A stretch of DNA of 64,000 bases from Watersipora subatra (Eukaryota; Bryozoa; Gymnolaemata; Cheilostomatida; Watersiporidae), in assembly GCF_963576615.1 (NCBI RefSeq), contig NC_088717.1, forward strand, positions 57,826,749-57,890,748, given 5' to 3'. Shown piece by piece: positions 24,481 through 37,378 of the stretch; within the stretch, counting starts at the first letter, position 1, and every line of letters begins with the position of its first letter. Position numbers and translations under genes: made by a program. A model generated the notes under the pieces. That model had not been told where the DNA came from. It worked only from the letters and a program-made list of their open reading frames with translations, and made no database searches.

Positions 24481-26690
24481 ATCTTAATTTGGGGTTGTCT
24501 GTATATTTCATTTTTGTTGGACTGCAATATCTTATTAGTATATTATTTTTAGGTCGTAGTAGCTGTACAGCATCATCATCTGTAATCATAACAACAGGAA
24601 AGCTTCTATGACATTATGAAGGAGAATATTGGGTTTCATTAACTTATAATTTCAAACTTTATCAACTACAGACTGTGATATAAATTAGTCTTGTGCAGTT
24701 CCTTCAAAAATATTTCAATAGTTGTGCACAACAACTGTAGTGAGTGTTACTTTTTCATTTTTTCGTTGGCTGTATTTGGCACAAAATACTAACAGTATTT
24801 TCCCCTTTAAAAATCCATTGTAGTTTTCAAAGAGTTTGCCTAAATCATTACATTTTTTGTCTGTTGCTCGCAAACTATGCGCCAAAGTTGATTTTTCTGT
24901 TTGGTGTTGAAGTAATGTGACATGTTTTTAGCATTGATATAATGAATTCCACGAAAAAAAAGATAAAAGCCAGCTTAACAAGTTGATGTGGGGCAAAAAA
25001 ATAAAGATATTGCTTAGAGAAATGAATGAAGAAATGATGAAAAACAAAAATGAAAAAGCGGCAGGGCCCAGTCCGTCAAAGTCGGTCCGTCTGCAGTCAC
25101 ATTGTCAGTCATTGTTTCCTTGTCAGTCGTAGTCGTTTCCGTCCAAGTCAAACTATTTGTCATTCTTGTCGTTGTTTGAGTCGTCTCGTTCCACAAGTCC
25201 AGTCGTCGAGGTCGCGTGTTAGTCGAGCAGTGAAATGTAATTGGTCGTCCTGCTTTGAATATATAGGCGTTGAAATTGTTGTCGTTAGCATAGTCACAGT
25301 AGATTTTCATTGGACTAGGCTCTGGCATTGGAGGTGAAGTAGATAAAGACGATGATAATGATAAAGGAGGTGAAGCCGAGGTTGATGGAGTTTGATGGTA
25401 ACTCGTTATAGGTTGGTGGTAATCGTTGAGTCGCATATCTTCGATGGGACCTATCAAGAGAAGGTAATAGCGTGTCAGCGCTGCTCTACCTTTTTAGGTG
25501 ATTATTATTTAGTGTAACACATTATGGAAGTTCTCGCCTACTTTAACTTTTGCTTTAATCATTATTTTGCTAAAAATCATTAGTTAGAATTTTAAAAATA
25601 TCACACAAAAATTGTTAGATATGCTGGTAATGAAAACAATTTTACCAAGGCTGTAAGAAGAAGTTCTTAAGGACACAAAGACATTATATGTGCCAGAATT
25701 ACCTCACAATAATCAATAGTGTTTTGTTTTAAATATAATGCGAAATAAGACTAGAACACAGTAATTTACAAGAAGATAAGTTCTGTTTAGTGGCATTGTT
25801 AAAGCTTAGCTTTACCCAGATTAATAAGCTGACAAGACCAAACATAACCCGTTAGTCGCAAGCTGCAAGTAGCATCAGCGGAAGTAAATAACACTCATGT
25901 TTAGTTCCGTCAGAATTCCTAACAAATTAGTGGTTGCATGTTTCACACCATCTGTCATTACATGATTGACACAGTGTTTGGGTGCTCATTGCGATCTGTA
26001 ATTTAAAAATGATATTATTATAACCTACATGAAAACCATGAAGACGTTTAACTGAGACGTTTCACTCTTTCTTGTCAGTATTGTTATCAAAAAAATTAAG
26101 AGTTTATTAACCGAGACATTTTAAACAGTTGATTCTATAGAGTAACTTGATAATACTTACGATTACATTAGTCAGTATGCAGCGGGAAAAACAACATTGA
26201 AGCGTTGAACAGTGGGTAAGGTTAGAGAAAAGCGTCGAGACTATTTGCTCAGCGAGTATTTGTTCAGCATTTGAACAGTTCGGTAAGGCTAGAGAGCAGG
26301 AGAGATATACAACATGGCACAGGCATCAGCGATGCGTAATCTCAACAAAATTTGTGATATCACTAGTTTGAGTAGTACCTGTGCATTCTTGTCACTATTG
26401 TTATGTATAGAGCTTGTTTATTCTTAAAATTTCTACTCAGCTGCTTACTTCTCAAAACTTTTTATAAAATCAGTCTAATAATTTAAACCCTGATTTCTTT
26501 GGCTAAGAGTATTCTGTAATTAACTTAACCTTGTGTAAAGAATAATGAATAATTCAATAAATTCCTAGTGTCTAAAGTTTGATTAAAATAAAGGAACACG
26601 TGAATCTGTTGGTATAATAACTAGCATCAACACAGCAGCGGATGGAGTAGGAAGGAGTAGACAACCAACATGGAAGGCCCAATCTATCAG
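24481..26690 (-). repeat. R unit copy 3 (with ORF 25014-25457)
   Basis: R copy with an open 147-codon minus-strand frame. Its most likely ATG gives MRLNDYHQP..., a Ser/Pro-rich stretch, SPMKIYCDYANDNNFNAY, RPRRLDLWNETTQT and a Thr-rich tail ending TLTDWALPLFHF. An acceptor-like TTCTCTTGATAG lies directly before the frame, so it could be an exon. The right end carries the family signature GGATGGAGTAGGAAGGAGTAG. Confidence 0.82.
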
Positions 26691-28000
26691 AAATAGCATT
26701 AAGTAGGAATCCCCACTCGCACAACTCGGTTCCAATTTTTCGTTTTATCATTCCAAGGGGTTTTGCGATTTATCATTTACAATAGTGCAAGTCTCGTACC
26801 CTTCATTAATTTCTTTTTTAATAGGAGGGCGGCTCACCACAGCAAGTTTCACCCCTTTCTTCATTGTAGTTTACTTACAAAATAGTACATGGTTATTAAC
26901 ATTATATTAATTACTATAATAATTACCAAGTTAACTATTTTGAAAATGTCGAGTGTAACAGCTATTAACAGGTCCAGCAAAGTCAGGTTACATGGATTAG
27001 TAAGACTAAGTGAAACTCCTAACTTGCAGAAATCGGATCCATTTTTATTGCCTCATTTTGAAAGTAGCAAAGGGCCCAATCTGTTAAAAATAATACTAAG
27101 TAAGAATCCCCATTTGCAGAACTCAGTTCCAATTTTTCGTTTTATCATTCCAAAGAGGACTTGCGATTTATCGTTTACACTAGTGCAAGTCTCGTACCCT
27201 TCATTAATTTCTTTTTCAACAGGAGGGCGCCTCCTCACAGCTTATTTTCCCCTTGCAGTCATTTTGAATTATCTACAAAATAGTACATGATTATTAATAT
27301 TATATTACTTTAATAAATATGAAGTTAATTATTTTGAAAATGTAAAGTGTAACAGCTATTAACTGGTTCGGCAAAGTCAGATTACATGAATTAGTAAAAC
27401 TAAGTGAAACTCCCAACTTGCTGAAATCGGTTCTATTTTTCACTTCACTTTTTTTTATCAATAACACTAAATAAGACTAACCTACTTGCAGAACTCCAAT
27501 CCATTTATTCGTTGCTTCATTTTGAAAGAAGCAAAGGGCCCGATTTCTTCGACATAAAACTAACTAAAAACCCCACTAGCAGAACTCAGTTCCAATTTTT
27601 CATTTTATCATTCCAAGGAGTTCTTGCGATTTATTGTTTACACTAGTGCAAGTCTCATACCCTTCATTAATTTCTTTTTTAACAGGAGGGCGGCTCCCCA
27701 CAGCAAATTTCACCCTTTTATTCATTGTAGTTTACCTACAAAATAGTACATGATTATTGACATTATATTACTTGCTACAATAATTATGAAGTTAATTATT
27801 TTGAAAATGTCAAGTGTAACAGCTATTAACTGGTCCAGAAAAGTCAGGTTACATGAGTTGGTAAAACTAAGTGAAACTCCCAACTTGCAGAAATGGGATC
27901 CATGTTTATTGCCTCATTTTGAGAGCAGAAAAGGGCCCAATCTGTTAGTGTTAAATATGTACACTCACCAATAGATCCACAAGATAAAAAGCCTTGTCTG
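26691..28000 (-). repeat. Minisatellite M, copy A (~400-480-bp higher-order units)
   Basis: Three long units (from about 26710, 27110 and 27583), each containing shorter ~90-bp modules built on TTGCCTCATTTTGAAAG and GGGCCCAATCTGTTAG. On the minus strand each long unit has an acceptor-like TTTTGTAG followed by a frame whose conserved core is EINEGYETCTSVNDKSQ and GMIKRKIGTEFCKWG. Repetition of a similar frame in about six units (three here, three in copy B) suggests duplicated exon-like cassettes, but no protein family is recognised. Confidence 0.75.
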
Positions 28001-28320
28001 CAGCTCGTAACATGTATATATACCACTGTAGCCTTTCACATGGCCGACTCCTGTAGGTGCATGTACTTGCGGTGCAACCTCTCAATGCCGGGCTGGCATA
28101 CTTAACCTAAGGTCCTGCATTACGAGTGGGCACGAGGCAGACGTACGCATGTACAACATGCCCTTTCTTTTTAAGTTGATTAAACAGGCGCAATGTCGAA
28201 CGCAACCAACAAGCACAAAAACTTGAACACATTTAAAGGAGATGTGTTGCAAATAAAAGGAATGTACCTTTGATTTGCGAATGTTCCTTTGTGATGTATC
28301 AGAATCCTTCCTTAAGGTCC
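28001..28320. other. Shared tract between minisatellite M and element X, copy A
   Basis: Nearly identical to 37050-37378. Less AT-rich than its neighbours, with GGCATACTTAACC and ACGTACGCATGTACAACATG words. No coding signal. Possibly the untranslated 3' region of the adjacent gypsy element or an older host sequence. Confidence 0.4.
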
Positions 28321-29088
28321 AAAAACACTAAGCGATTTTATCGCGAGCGTCATGAGGAGGGCGGAGATATCGCTGGCGTGTGCATAAACACACTTGAGCG
28401 ATTCACTAGCAAACGATATAATTGGCACGCCCACAAACTGCCAATAAAATTCCGTATCATTAGTTTCTTTGGAGTTGTTAATAAATCTAGGTTAGTCGAT
28501 ATGGCGCCGTCTAGGCGACAACGCAAACAAATTACGCATTTGTTATTAAACCTATCTCACTTTCACGGATTGTACACTGCCCACACTACAAGAAGACATG
28601 AGAAAAAACGGTTATTGCATTTTCAACTAATATTTTTTACGATTTTTATACATATTTTATTTTGTAGTTGTTTTTTATACTTCATATATTAAATATTTGC
28701 TGTTCTCAAGATGGTCAACCTGCGCAACGATTGACTCCAAATGTTGGTTTTCAATTCGGATTTTTGTAATTTTGTTTTTTAAGGTATACAGGACTGGGAG
28801 TGCTATTATTAAATTTATAAACAATCCAGTGTTTGTTCTGAAGATGTTTCAATCGTAACAAAATAGCAAATTGTCGCTGTTGTCCGTTGGTAAACAGCGA
28901 TAAGAAATAATTACCCGCCATAAAGTTGCATTCTGGTAAAAGCCAACCAATGGAAATGCATCTCGCTAGCGATAAAGTTGTGTAGAGAAAGTCTAACGTT
29001 ATCGCTCTGCATGAGCACGCTGAGTGGATTCTAGTGCAGATTAGCGCCACGCAGAGCGATATCGCTCTAAATATCGCCTAGTGTGTTT
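28321..29088. mobile_element. Inverted-repeat element X, copy A
   Basis: Ends AAAAACACTAAGCGAT and ATCGCCTAGTGTGTTT are inverted repeats of each other with small differences. Internal words GCGATATCGC and CGCTAGCGAT recur. The interior frames (28270-28692 plus, 28751-29050 minus) cross or ignore the ends and are not genes. Probably a non-autonomous DNA transposon; no target duplication was seen, so the superfamily is open. Confidence 0.55.
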
Positions 29089-29216
29089 ATACCTTTACAC
29101 GTAAACTGGTTTTCCTGGTTCAGGAATCTTCACCGAGGTTATCGTCGTCCATCAGGTCTTCATTGGTGACCTCACAGAAACTCATCTAAAATCTGGTACT
29201 CACAGTTCAGGAGTTA

Positions 29217-29743
29217 GCCTCCTCCGTTCTCGGCGACTTCCATGGACACCATCCTTTCACCATCGCTAACCATATCAGCATCTTCCTCATCAGGGTCTCC
29301 ATTACTTATGAACTCAGACTCGCCGAAGCTTGGCTCCATAGGCAGTGCCTCCGTAAACAAAGTCTCCGTACTCTCATTAGTGTGAGAGTCCCTGTGAACT
29401 GGCACTCTGTCCAGTTCACTACCACTGGTAGTCACAGGCACCTTCTGCTCAGTGTCCACCACTGCCTCAACCTCATTGACCCAGGATCTCTGCAAACTGG
29501 CAGTCGGTTCATTGGTCTCATTGGCCCCACTGACCTTGCCACCAACGCCACCCTCATCAACCACTTTGCTAATCGGTGCATCTCGGCTTTTGACCGTGTT
29601 GCCACTTGCAAATGCCTTGTTGCCCTTAGGCTTCTGCGCAGCCTCCTTACTGGCTTGGCCGGTAGTCTTAGCGGGGTGTCCGTTGGCTCCTTCCCTGTCG
29701 CAAGGCCGATCCCCGTCTCAGCGTCCTCCTCCACCAGAGGCAA
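29217..29743 (-). pseudogene. ORF3, copy A (zinc knuckles deleted)
   Basis: Starts MTVASGG like copy B, but jumps from AQKPKG straight to NKAFASGN, deleting about 0.6 kb that in copy B encodes three zinc knuckles and the charged helical part. The C-terminal acidic tail (GERMVSMEVAENGGG) is kept. Presumably unable to bind nucleic acid through knuckles. Confidence 0.75.
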
Positions 29744-31683
29744 CAGTCATAGGTATTTATGTATAGCTCAGTAAAGTATCTGAAACCATAATATAAAGGT
29801 GATAGTGTTAGTAAGCATAGTCGGGATTACGATTGCATATCACTCGTCTACCACTCCTCGTAACCACAACACCTTCACTAACATTCTGACTGGTTGAGCC
29901 AGCTGTAGTGTCATCCTCTATCATATCTTAGGAGGTGTCACATTCATACTTTGTTCTACCGACGCTCTAACTAAAGTTGGTAGGTCTTCCATATCATCAC
30001 TCTCCATACTCTCCCCTTCAGGGTGAAGTACAAAAAGGTGTTTCCGATTTCTACGGATCTTACTTTGTCCGACCCGCAACCAAATACTATCTGGAAGGTT
30101 ATCCTCTCTCAGTACAACACCTTTTGACCCTTGGTCCGTAGGTGCCCTAACAAAGACCGTCTGACCTGGGCTCAGTTTACTTTACAAAGAAACTATATTT
30201 CTTATCCCATTTCTGTTTTAAATTTTTCATGCGAGAATTCTTCAATTCCTCAAACTGACCATAATCGATGTCACTTCTACATGTATATGGTATGCCCAAT
30301 TTAGACCTTACTGCCCTACCAAACATAAGCTCACTAGGTGTGAACCCCGATAGTAGTGGGGTAGTATGATAAGCCAATAACGCTGCGTATTTGTCAGTAG
30401 TTTTTTTACATAAAGACTTATTAATTTTTACAGCCCTTTCTGCCATACCATTAAAACAAGGGTATCTAAGACTGCTAGTAATTAAATTAAACCCTTGATC
30501 CTCAGCAAACTTCCTAAATTCCTTGGTATCAAAGCACTTTCCATTATCTGAACTATGTTAGGTATGCCAAACCAAGAAAATCTCTCATAACAGCAATTAT
30601 TGCTCCAGGTGCTTGTGAGGCCATGGGTAACGCCTCTATCCATTTGGAGTAATAGTCAACTGACACTATGAACACGCTGTTCTCTAGAATAGAACAAACA
30701 AATCTGAACTGCTAACCTCCCATGGTCTCGAAGGTAATGTTGACTCATGCATAGGCTGATGTTTTATTTGCGAATGCTCAATACAAACATTACATTTACT
30801 TATGAAATTTTCAATATTACCAAAACAACCCGGCCACCAAAAGTGGCGTTGGGCTCTCCTACAACATTTAGTGACACCTTGGTGTCACTCATGGCATAAC
30901 TCTAGGTAATTAGGTCCTAAAGACTTGGATATATATATCCTAGAATTATACAACAACATGCCTCCATATACACGCGAGCTATTTCTAGCTGTGTATAACT
31001 TAGACATTTCACCTTGTAAGCAGCCATATTTATCTGGCATTCCGTTTATCAAATATTCTGTACACAGACTACCACACACGTCATTAGCCATAGCTCTGAC
31101 CACGGCCTCCTCCCTCACATCTGTATGTGTGTTGGAAGCGACTATGTTGCGCACATAAGCTTTTATCGAGTTACTCTTAGACTTAGTCTCACCACATGTA
31201 TCGCTGTTAGGCCGACTCAAAGGATCAGGTAAATACATATCCTCACCTGCTGTATGAAAAATATTGTAATCATACCACATTAGCCTTAACTTAAACCGTT
31301 GTACTCTCGCTGGCAAGCAGGAGAGATCTTTTTCACCTAGAATCGAGATCAACAGTTTGTGATCTGACTCCATTTCAAGTTGTCTTCCTACTAAGTAGTA
31401 GTCAAACTTTTCACAAGTCTATGTAATTGCTAAGGCTTCTTTTTCAACCATAGCATACTGAGTTTCCATTTCTGACACTTTTCGTGATGCATACTCAACT
31501 TGGTTGCCATTCCTTTTTGCTAGCTAGTTGCCATCAAATGGCACAAAGAGCATGTTTATTGGCATCCGCAGACACCTGATGTTTATTTCGGTTCGGTTTT
31601 ATTTGAAGGAAGTAACATGTTAACTATAGTTTCTATCTTACCAGGATCTGGCTTGATAGTACTGCCATTAACCACACGTCCAA
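29744..31683 (-). pseudogene. Ty3/gypsy pol, copy A (integrase, RNase H, RT 3' end)
   Basis: Minus strand. A short piece around STIKPDPGKIETIVN (RT thumb, about 31660-31610) is followed by RNase H (MESDHKLLISILGEKD and YNIFHTAGEDMYLPDPLSR, 31373-30885). Integrase follows with an HHCC finger (CRRAQRHFWWPGCFG, CNVC), a core with SDNGKCFDTKEF, YPCFNGMAERAV (30446) and FTPSELMFGRAV, then the C-terminal tail LRVGQSKIRRNRKHLFVL. Catalytic aspartates and the glutamate of the core are partly readable across frameshifts. The polymerase domain is deleted. Confidence 0.82.
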
Positions 31684-32229
31684 CCGAGTGCAACATATAC
31701 AACATATTGTATGGCAAGTGTAATAATGCAAAACAACAGACGAAGTTAACAAGCAGATACATACACATATTAGTCATAAGCTGTGTGTATGCTGGCTGAT
31801 ATTCAGCTAACAAATCATAACCAGTTTCTGTGTTCATTTTGCAACAAAATCAATCACTTTACCGATTAAGCAATGTATATGTTTTACGGGCATTAGTCTT
31901 TCAATCATTTTCCTTGTTTATGAGAACATTCAATAAATATTTAACTTTTTTCCAATTCAGAAGAGGTAGAGGGTGTACAGCTAGATTTAAATGTTCTTCA
32001 ACAATACCATATTGTTGTAATAGAGTGCTGAATACCTCTTACATCGTCGATTCAGTTTTTAGCATAACCAGACTGATTATTGGCTAGTTTACACATTCTC
32101 ATGGCAGTAAATTAATGAATAAAAAGTTAATGCCTAATGCTCTATTGCAAACTTAAATACATACTACAAAAATATATTTTTTAAATGTGTTGATTAAAAC
32201 TAAAAATATAAAACAAGCATGTAAGTTTT
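31684..32229. other. Unrelated 546-bp block replacing RT-gag in copy A
   Basis: Homology to copy B stops near 31683 (B about 41605) and resumes at 32230 (B about 43635). The block is AT-rich and not found elsewhere in the window. A minus-strand stretch around 32000-31880 reads VHPLPLLNWKKVKYLL, unrecognised. It could be a deletion patched with filler or a separate insertion. Confidence 0.55.
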
Positions 32230-32700
32230 CAAATGAAACATTTACTTCCTGTATGTAATCTTAAACATACCCATTAAACTGCACCTACGTCGTAAATTTA
32301 ATTAAAGACAAATTAGTGGTAAGTTTTTTTTACTACAAATTTCAATGCAAAAACTAGTCACAGTTGTCACTGTAATGCTGCCACATCACTGTCAAGGCCA
32401 CATTTTTAAAAAGATAACATAAATGGCCTTATGCATTAGAGCATTACATTAATTACGGATATAGGATAACCTTATTATAGACACGAGATAACATAATCCA
32501 GGTAGACTTACAGTTGGATGATGAAATCGAGAAGCCCATATCCAGCAAAACCATGCATGGAAGTACTTGGAAGTTTTGTATTATTGCTGAAATATCATTC
32601 AGCATTTTTACCGTCTTCTCTTCAATATCTCATACCTTGCTCTCATTTCTACGAACCGGTTTAAATCAGTAGACAGACAAGAGACAACAGACCAATTTTT
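32230..32700 (-). other. Gypsy 5' leader region, copy A
   Basis: Matches the region upstream of gag in copy B (43635-44105). It contains GTCACAGTTGTCACTG and TGTGGCCTTGACAGTGATGTGGCAG on either strand. It may include an LTR or its remains, but no second copy flanks the 3' side, so no LTR is called. Confidence 0.5.
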
Positions 32701-33590
32701 TTGTTTACTTTAAAAGAGGGCATTGCGTGGCTACAAAATATGTATGCTCAAAATGTATTTAATCACCAAAGCATGTGTTTTTGTTCTATATGTCAGCAAA
32801 ACTAATACACTTTCAAAACCAATGTAATAGCTATGATCCGTTCTCCTTTTTGGTTAAAACTTGGTTATATTCCATATGATTACAATGCGTACCAATACAA
32901 TCGCTAGAAGTTGAACCAGCTGAAGACAGAAGAGATCAAACTAATACCATCAATAAAACATATATGAGGAGGCAGATTTCCAGTGCCCAGCAGATCATAC
33001 GTGCCCTGGGTATTGCCATTATATTCTCACATACTAACTAACTAGCCTTGCGTACTAGTCGGTTAATATTGAATTTCTCTTAGGGCAACAACTGTGCATC
33101 CTGAATCCTAAATTGGGTGGAGCCCTGTGTATCAGCTCTTCTTCCGGCCCAAACTGGTGAGAATGCAGCACAATAAATTGCACCTTAGAATCACAAACTA
33201 AAAATACATGTTGGATTCAGCGTTTTTTGTTGTATTTATATTTAAAAGACTAATTGTTGTGAATGTTATTTTTCAATTATATCTTGATATTGTAACTTTT
33301 ATGAATTGATCTATGCAATCGCTTTGACCTGCACTACTATTGAATGTATATGGACAACACAAATTATTAAATTTTCAACAACGCTCACTTGTTGATAATA
33401 CACTGATAAAGTTGTTAACATCCCAGTGACTGTAACACGTTTTTTTTCAATGGCAGTAATTCAAACTTTTGCATCTCAATTGATGTAATACATGTGATCT
33501 TATTTCCAAGGTCCCTCGCCACAATATAAAACCACAAAATATATTTTTGTTGGAAACCAATCATAAGACAACCGCTGCCTTGTTGAGAAC
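32701..33590. other. Spacer between duplication copies
   Basis: AT-rich, present once. No gene, tandem repeat or inverted repeat seen. Its equivalent after copy B is missing, together with about 300 bp of the following R unit, consistent with a deletion at 44105. Confidence 0.5.
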
Positions 33591-35730
33591 ATTTTATTGT
33601 TTATAATTTTTAGGCTATGGTAGCTGTACAGCCTTAACCGTAGCAGTGGGAAAGTTTCTATGATGTAAAGAAAGTGAACATTGCATTTTATCAACTTATA
33701 ATTCCAAAGTGCATAACTGCAGTCTGATATAAATTAGTGTTGTGTAGTTCCTCCAAAGATATTTCAATAGCTGTGCGCATTGTAGTGAGTGTTACATTTT
33801 TCATTAGCTATATTTTGCACAAAGTACTAATATATATTCACCTTCAAAGGTCAATTTAGTTTTTAAAGAGCTTGCTTAGTTCATGTTTTTGAACTGTTGC
33901 TAGCAAACCATGCGCCAGTTATTATTTCTGCTTAGTGTTAAAGCATTGCGACGTGTTATTAGCATTGATATACCGAATTCCACAAGGAAAAAAAGATAGA
34001 AACAAGCTTAATAAGTTGGTCTAGAGGAAAGGAATAAATGTATTTGTTAAAGAAACGAATGAAGAAACGAGGAAAAACAAAAATGAAAAAGCGGCAGGGA
34101 CCAGTCCGTCAAAGTCGGTCTGTCTGTAGTCACATTGTCAGTTATATTATCCTTGTCAGTCGTAGTCGTTTCCGTCTGAGTAAAACTATTTGTCATTCTT
34201 GTCGTTGTTTGAGTCGTCTCGTTCCACAGGTCCAGTCGTCGAGGTCGCGTGTTAGTCGAGCAGTGAAGTGTAATTGGTCGTCCTGCTTTGAATCTATAGG
34301 CATTGAAATTGTTGTCGTTAGCATAGTCACGGTAAATTTTCATTGGACTAGGCTCTGGCATCGGAGGTGAAGTAGATAAAGACGATGATAATGATAAAGG
34401 AGGTGAAGTCGAGGTTGATGGAGTTTGATGGTAACTCGTAAAAGGTTGGTGGTAATCGTTGAGTCGCATATCTTCGATGGGACCTATCAAGAGAAGGTAA
34501 TAGCGTGTCAGCGCTGCTCTACATTTTTAGGTGATTATTGTTTAGTGTAACACATTATGGATGTTCTCGCCTACTTTAACTTTTGCTGTAATTATTATTT
34601 TGCTGTAAATCATTAGTTGGAATTTTAAAAATATCACACAAAAATTGTTAGATATGCTGATAATGAAAACAATTTTACCAAGGCTGTAAGAAGAAGTTCT
34701 TAAGGACACAAAGACATTATATGTGCCAGAATTACCTCACAATAGTCAATAGTGTTTTGTTTTAAATATAATGCGAAATAAGACTAGAACACAGTAATTT
34801 ACAAGAAGATAAGTTCTGTTTAGTGGCATTGTTAAAGCTTAGCTTTATCCAGATTAATAAGCTGACAAGACCAAACATATAACCCAGTTAGTCGCAAGCT
34901 GCAAGTAGCATCAGTGTAAGTAAATAACATTCACGTTAAGTTCCGTCAGAATTCCTAACAAATTAGTGGTTGCATGTTTCGCACCATGTGTCATTACATG
35001 ATTGACCCAGTGTCTGGGTGCTCATTGCGATCTGTAATTTAAATATGATATTATTATAACCTACATGAAAACCATGAAGACGTTTAACTGAGACGTTTCA
35101 CTCTTTCTCGTCAGTATTGTTATCAACAAAATTAAGAGTTTATTAACCGAGACATTTTAAACGGTTGATTCTATAGAGAAACTTGATAATACTTACGATT
35201 ACTTTAGTCAGTATGCAGCGGGAAAAACAACACTGAAGCGTTGAACAGTGGGTAAGGCTAGAGAAAAGCGTCGAGACTATTTGCTCAGCGAGTATTTGTT
35301 CAGCATTTGAACAGTTCGGTAAGGCTAGAGAGCAGGAAAGATATACAACATGGCACAGGCATCAGCGATGCGTAATCGCAACAAAATTTGTGATATCACT
35401 AGTTTGAGTAGTACCTGTGCATTCTTGTCACTATTGTTATGTATAGAGCTTGTTTATTCTTAAAATTTCTACTCAGCTGCTTACTTCTCAAAACTTTTTA
35501 TAAAATCAGTCTAATAATTTAAACCCTGATTTCTTTGGCTAAGAGTATTCTGTAATTAACTTTACCTTGCATAAAGAATAATGAATAATTCAATAAATTC
35601 CTATTGTCTAAAGTTTGATTAAATTAAAGGAACATGTGAATCTGTTGGTATAATAACTAGCATCAACACAGCAGCGGATGGAGTAGGAAGGAGTAGACAA
35701 CCAACATGGAAGGCCCAATCTATCAGAAAT
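33591..35730 (-). repeat. R unit copy 4 (with ORF 34047-34490)
   Basis: 147-codon minus-strand frame highly similar to copies 3 and 5 at the protein level. The frame is preceded by the same acceptor-like TTCTCTTGATAG. The left boundary aligns with other copies at TTTTTAGGCTATGGTAG (about 33608). Right-end signature at about 35675-35697. Confidence 0.82.
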
Positions 35731-37049
35731 AGCATTAAGTAGGAATCCCCACTCGCACAACTCGGTTCCAATTTTTCGTTTTATCATTCCAAGAAGTTTT
35801 TGCGATTTATCGTTTACAATAGTGCAAGTCTCGTACCCTTCATTAATTTCTTTTTTAATAGGAGGGCGGCTCACCACAGCAAGTTTCACCCTTTTATTCA
35901 TTGTAGTTTACTTACAAAATAGTACATGGTTATTAACATTATATTAATTACTATAGTAATTACCAAGTTAACTATTTTGAAAATGTCGAGTGTAACAGGT
36001 ATTAACTGGTCCAGCAAAGTCAGGTTACATGGATTAGTATGACCAAGTGAAACTCCTAACTTGCAAAAACCAGTTGCATTTTTTATTGCCTCATTTTGAA
36101 AGTAGCAAAGGGCCCAATCTGTTAGAAATAATACTAAGTAAGAATCCCCTTTGCAGAACTTAGTTCTAATTTTTCGTTTTATCATTCCAAAGAGGACTTG
36201 CGATTTATCGTTTACACTAGTGAAAGTCTCGTACCCTTCATTAATTCCTTTTTCAACAGGAGGGCGCCTCCTCACAGCAAATTTCCCCCTTGCTGTCATT
36301 TTGAGTTACCTACAAAATAGTACATGATTATTAATATTATATTACTTACTTTAATAAATATGATGTTAATTATTTTGAAAATGTAAAGTGTAACAGCTAT
36401 TAACTGGTCCGGCAAAGTCAGGTTACATGAGTTAGTAAAACTAAGTGAAACTCCCAACTTGCTGAAATCGGTTCTATTTTTATTGCCTCATTTTGAAAGC
36501 AGCAACGGGCCCATTATGTTAGAAAAATCATTAATTAATACTCCCCAACTTGCAGAGATTGGTTCCACTTTTTCATTGCCTCATTTTGAAAGCAGCAAAG
36601 AACCCAATATGTTATCAATAACACTAAATAAGACTACCCACTTGCAGAACTCCAATCCATTTATTCGTTGCTTCATTTTGAAAGAAGCAAAGGGCCTGAT
36701 TTGTTTGACATAGAACTAACTAAAATGTCCACTAGCAGAACTCAGTTCTAGTTTTTCGTTTTAACATTCCACGGAGTTCTTGTGTTTTATCGTTTACAAT
36801 AGTGCAAGTCTCATACCCTTCGTTAATTTCTTTTTCAACAAGAGGGCGGATCCTCACAGCAAATTTCCCTCTTGCAGTCAATGTGTAACTGGTCCAGAAA
36901 AGTCAGGTTACATGAGTTAGTGAGACTAAGTGAAACTCCCGACTTGCAGAAATCGGTTCCATTTTCCATTCCCTCATTTTGAGAGCAGAAAAGGGCCCAA
37001 TCTGTTAGTGTTAAATATGTACACTCACCAATAGATCCGCAAGATAAAA
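35731..37049 (-). repeat. Minisatellite M, copy B
   Basis: Same organisation as 26691-28000, but the middle unit has extra ~90-bp modules (about 36450-36720), and the last unit is shortened to join TAACTGGTCCAG at about 36887. A minus-strand frame at 36299-35898 contains the conserved INEGYETFTSVNDKSQ core and a hydrophobic end. Unit-number differences between copies A and B show the array has expanded or contracted since duplication. Confidence 0.75.
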
Positions 37050-37378
37050 AGCCTTGTCTGCAGCTCGTAACACGTATATATACCACTGTAGCCTTTCACA
37101 TGGCCGACTCCTGTAGGTGCATGTACTTGCGGTGCAACCTCTCAATGCCGGGCTGGCATACTTAACCTAAGGTCCTGCATTACGAGTGGGCACGAGGCAG
37201 ACGTACGCATGTACAACATGCCCTTTTTTCAAGTTGATTAAACAGGCGCAATGTCGAACGCAACCAACAAGCACAAAAACTTGAACACATTTAAAGGAGA
37301 TGTGTTGCAAATAAAAGGAACGTACCTTTGATTTGCGAATGTTCCTTTGGGAAGTATCAGAATCCTTCCTTAAGGTCC
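37050..37378. other. Shared tract between minisatellite M and element X, copy B
   Basis: Counterpart of 28001-28320. No coding signal seen. Confidence 0.4.

Larger units (their letters stand above)
24481..32700 (-). repeat. Segmental duplication, copy A
   Basis: Collinear with 33590-44105: R unit, minisatellite M, a shared ~330-bp tract, inverted-repeat element X, ORF3 and gypsy pol, in the same order and orientation with many substitutions. Copy A has three losses relative to B: about 0.6 kb of ORF3 including the zinc knuckles, about 190 bp between RNase H and RT, and the RT-to-gag block replaced by 546 bp of unrelated sequence. Confidence 0.85.

Noticed and set aside
28270..28692. 140-aa plus-strand frame, repeated at 37328-37723
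   Set aside because: It crosses the end of inverted-repeat element X, and its two copies come from the segmental duplication, not from selection.
24481..35730. R units as LTRs of gypsy element 2 (they flank it on both sides)
   Set aside because: The R parts next to the element are not equivalent ends, R also occurs far from any gypsy element, and R5 is truncated at the junction. Tandem duplication explains the layout better.
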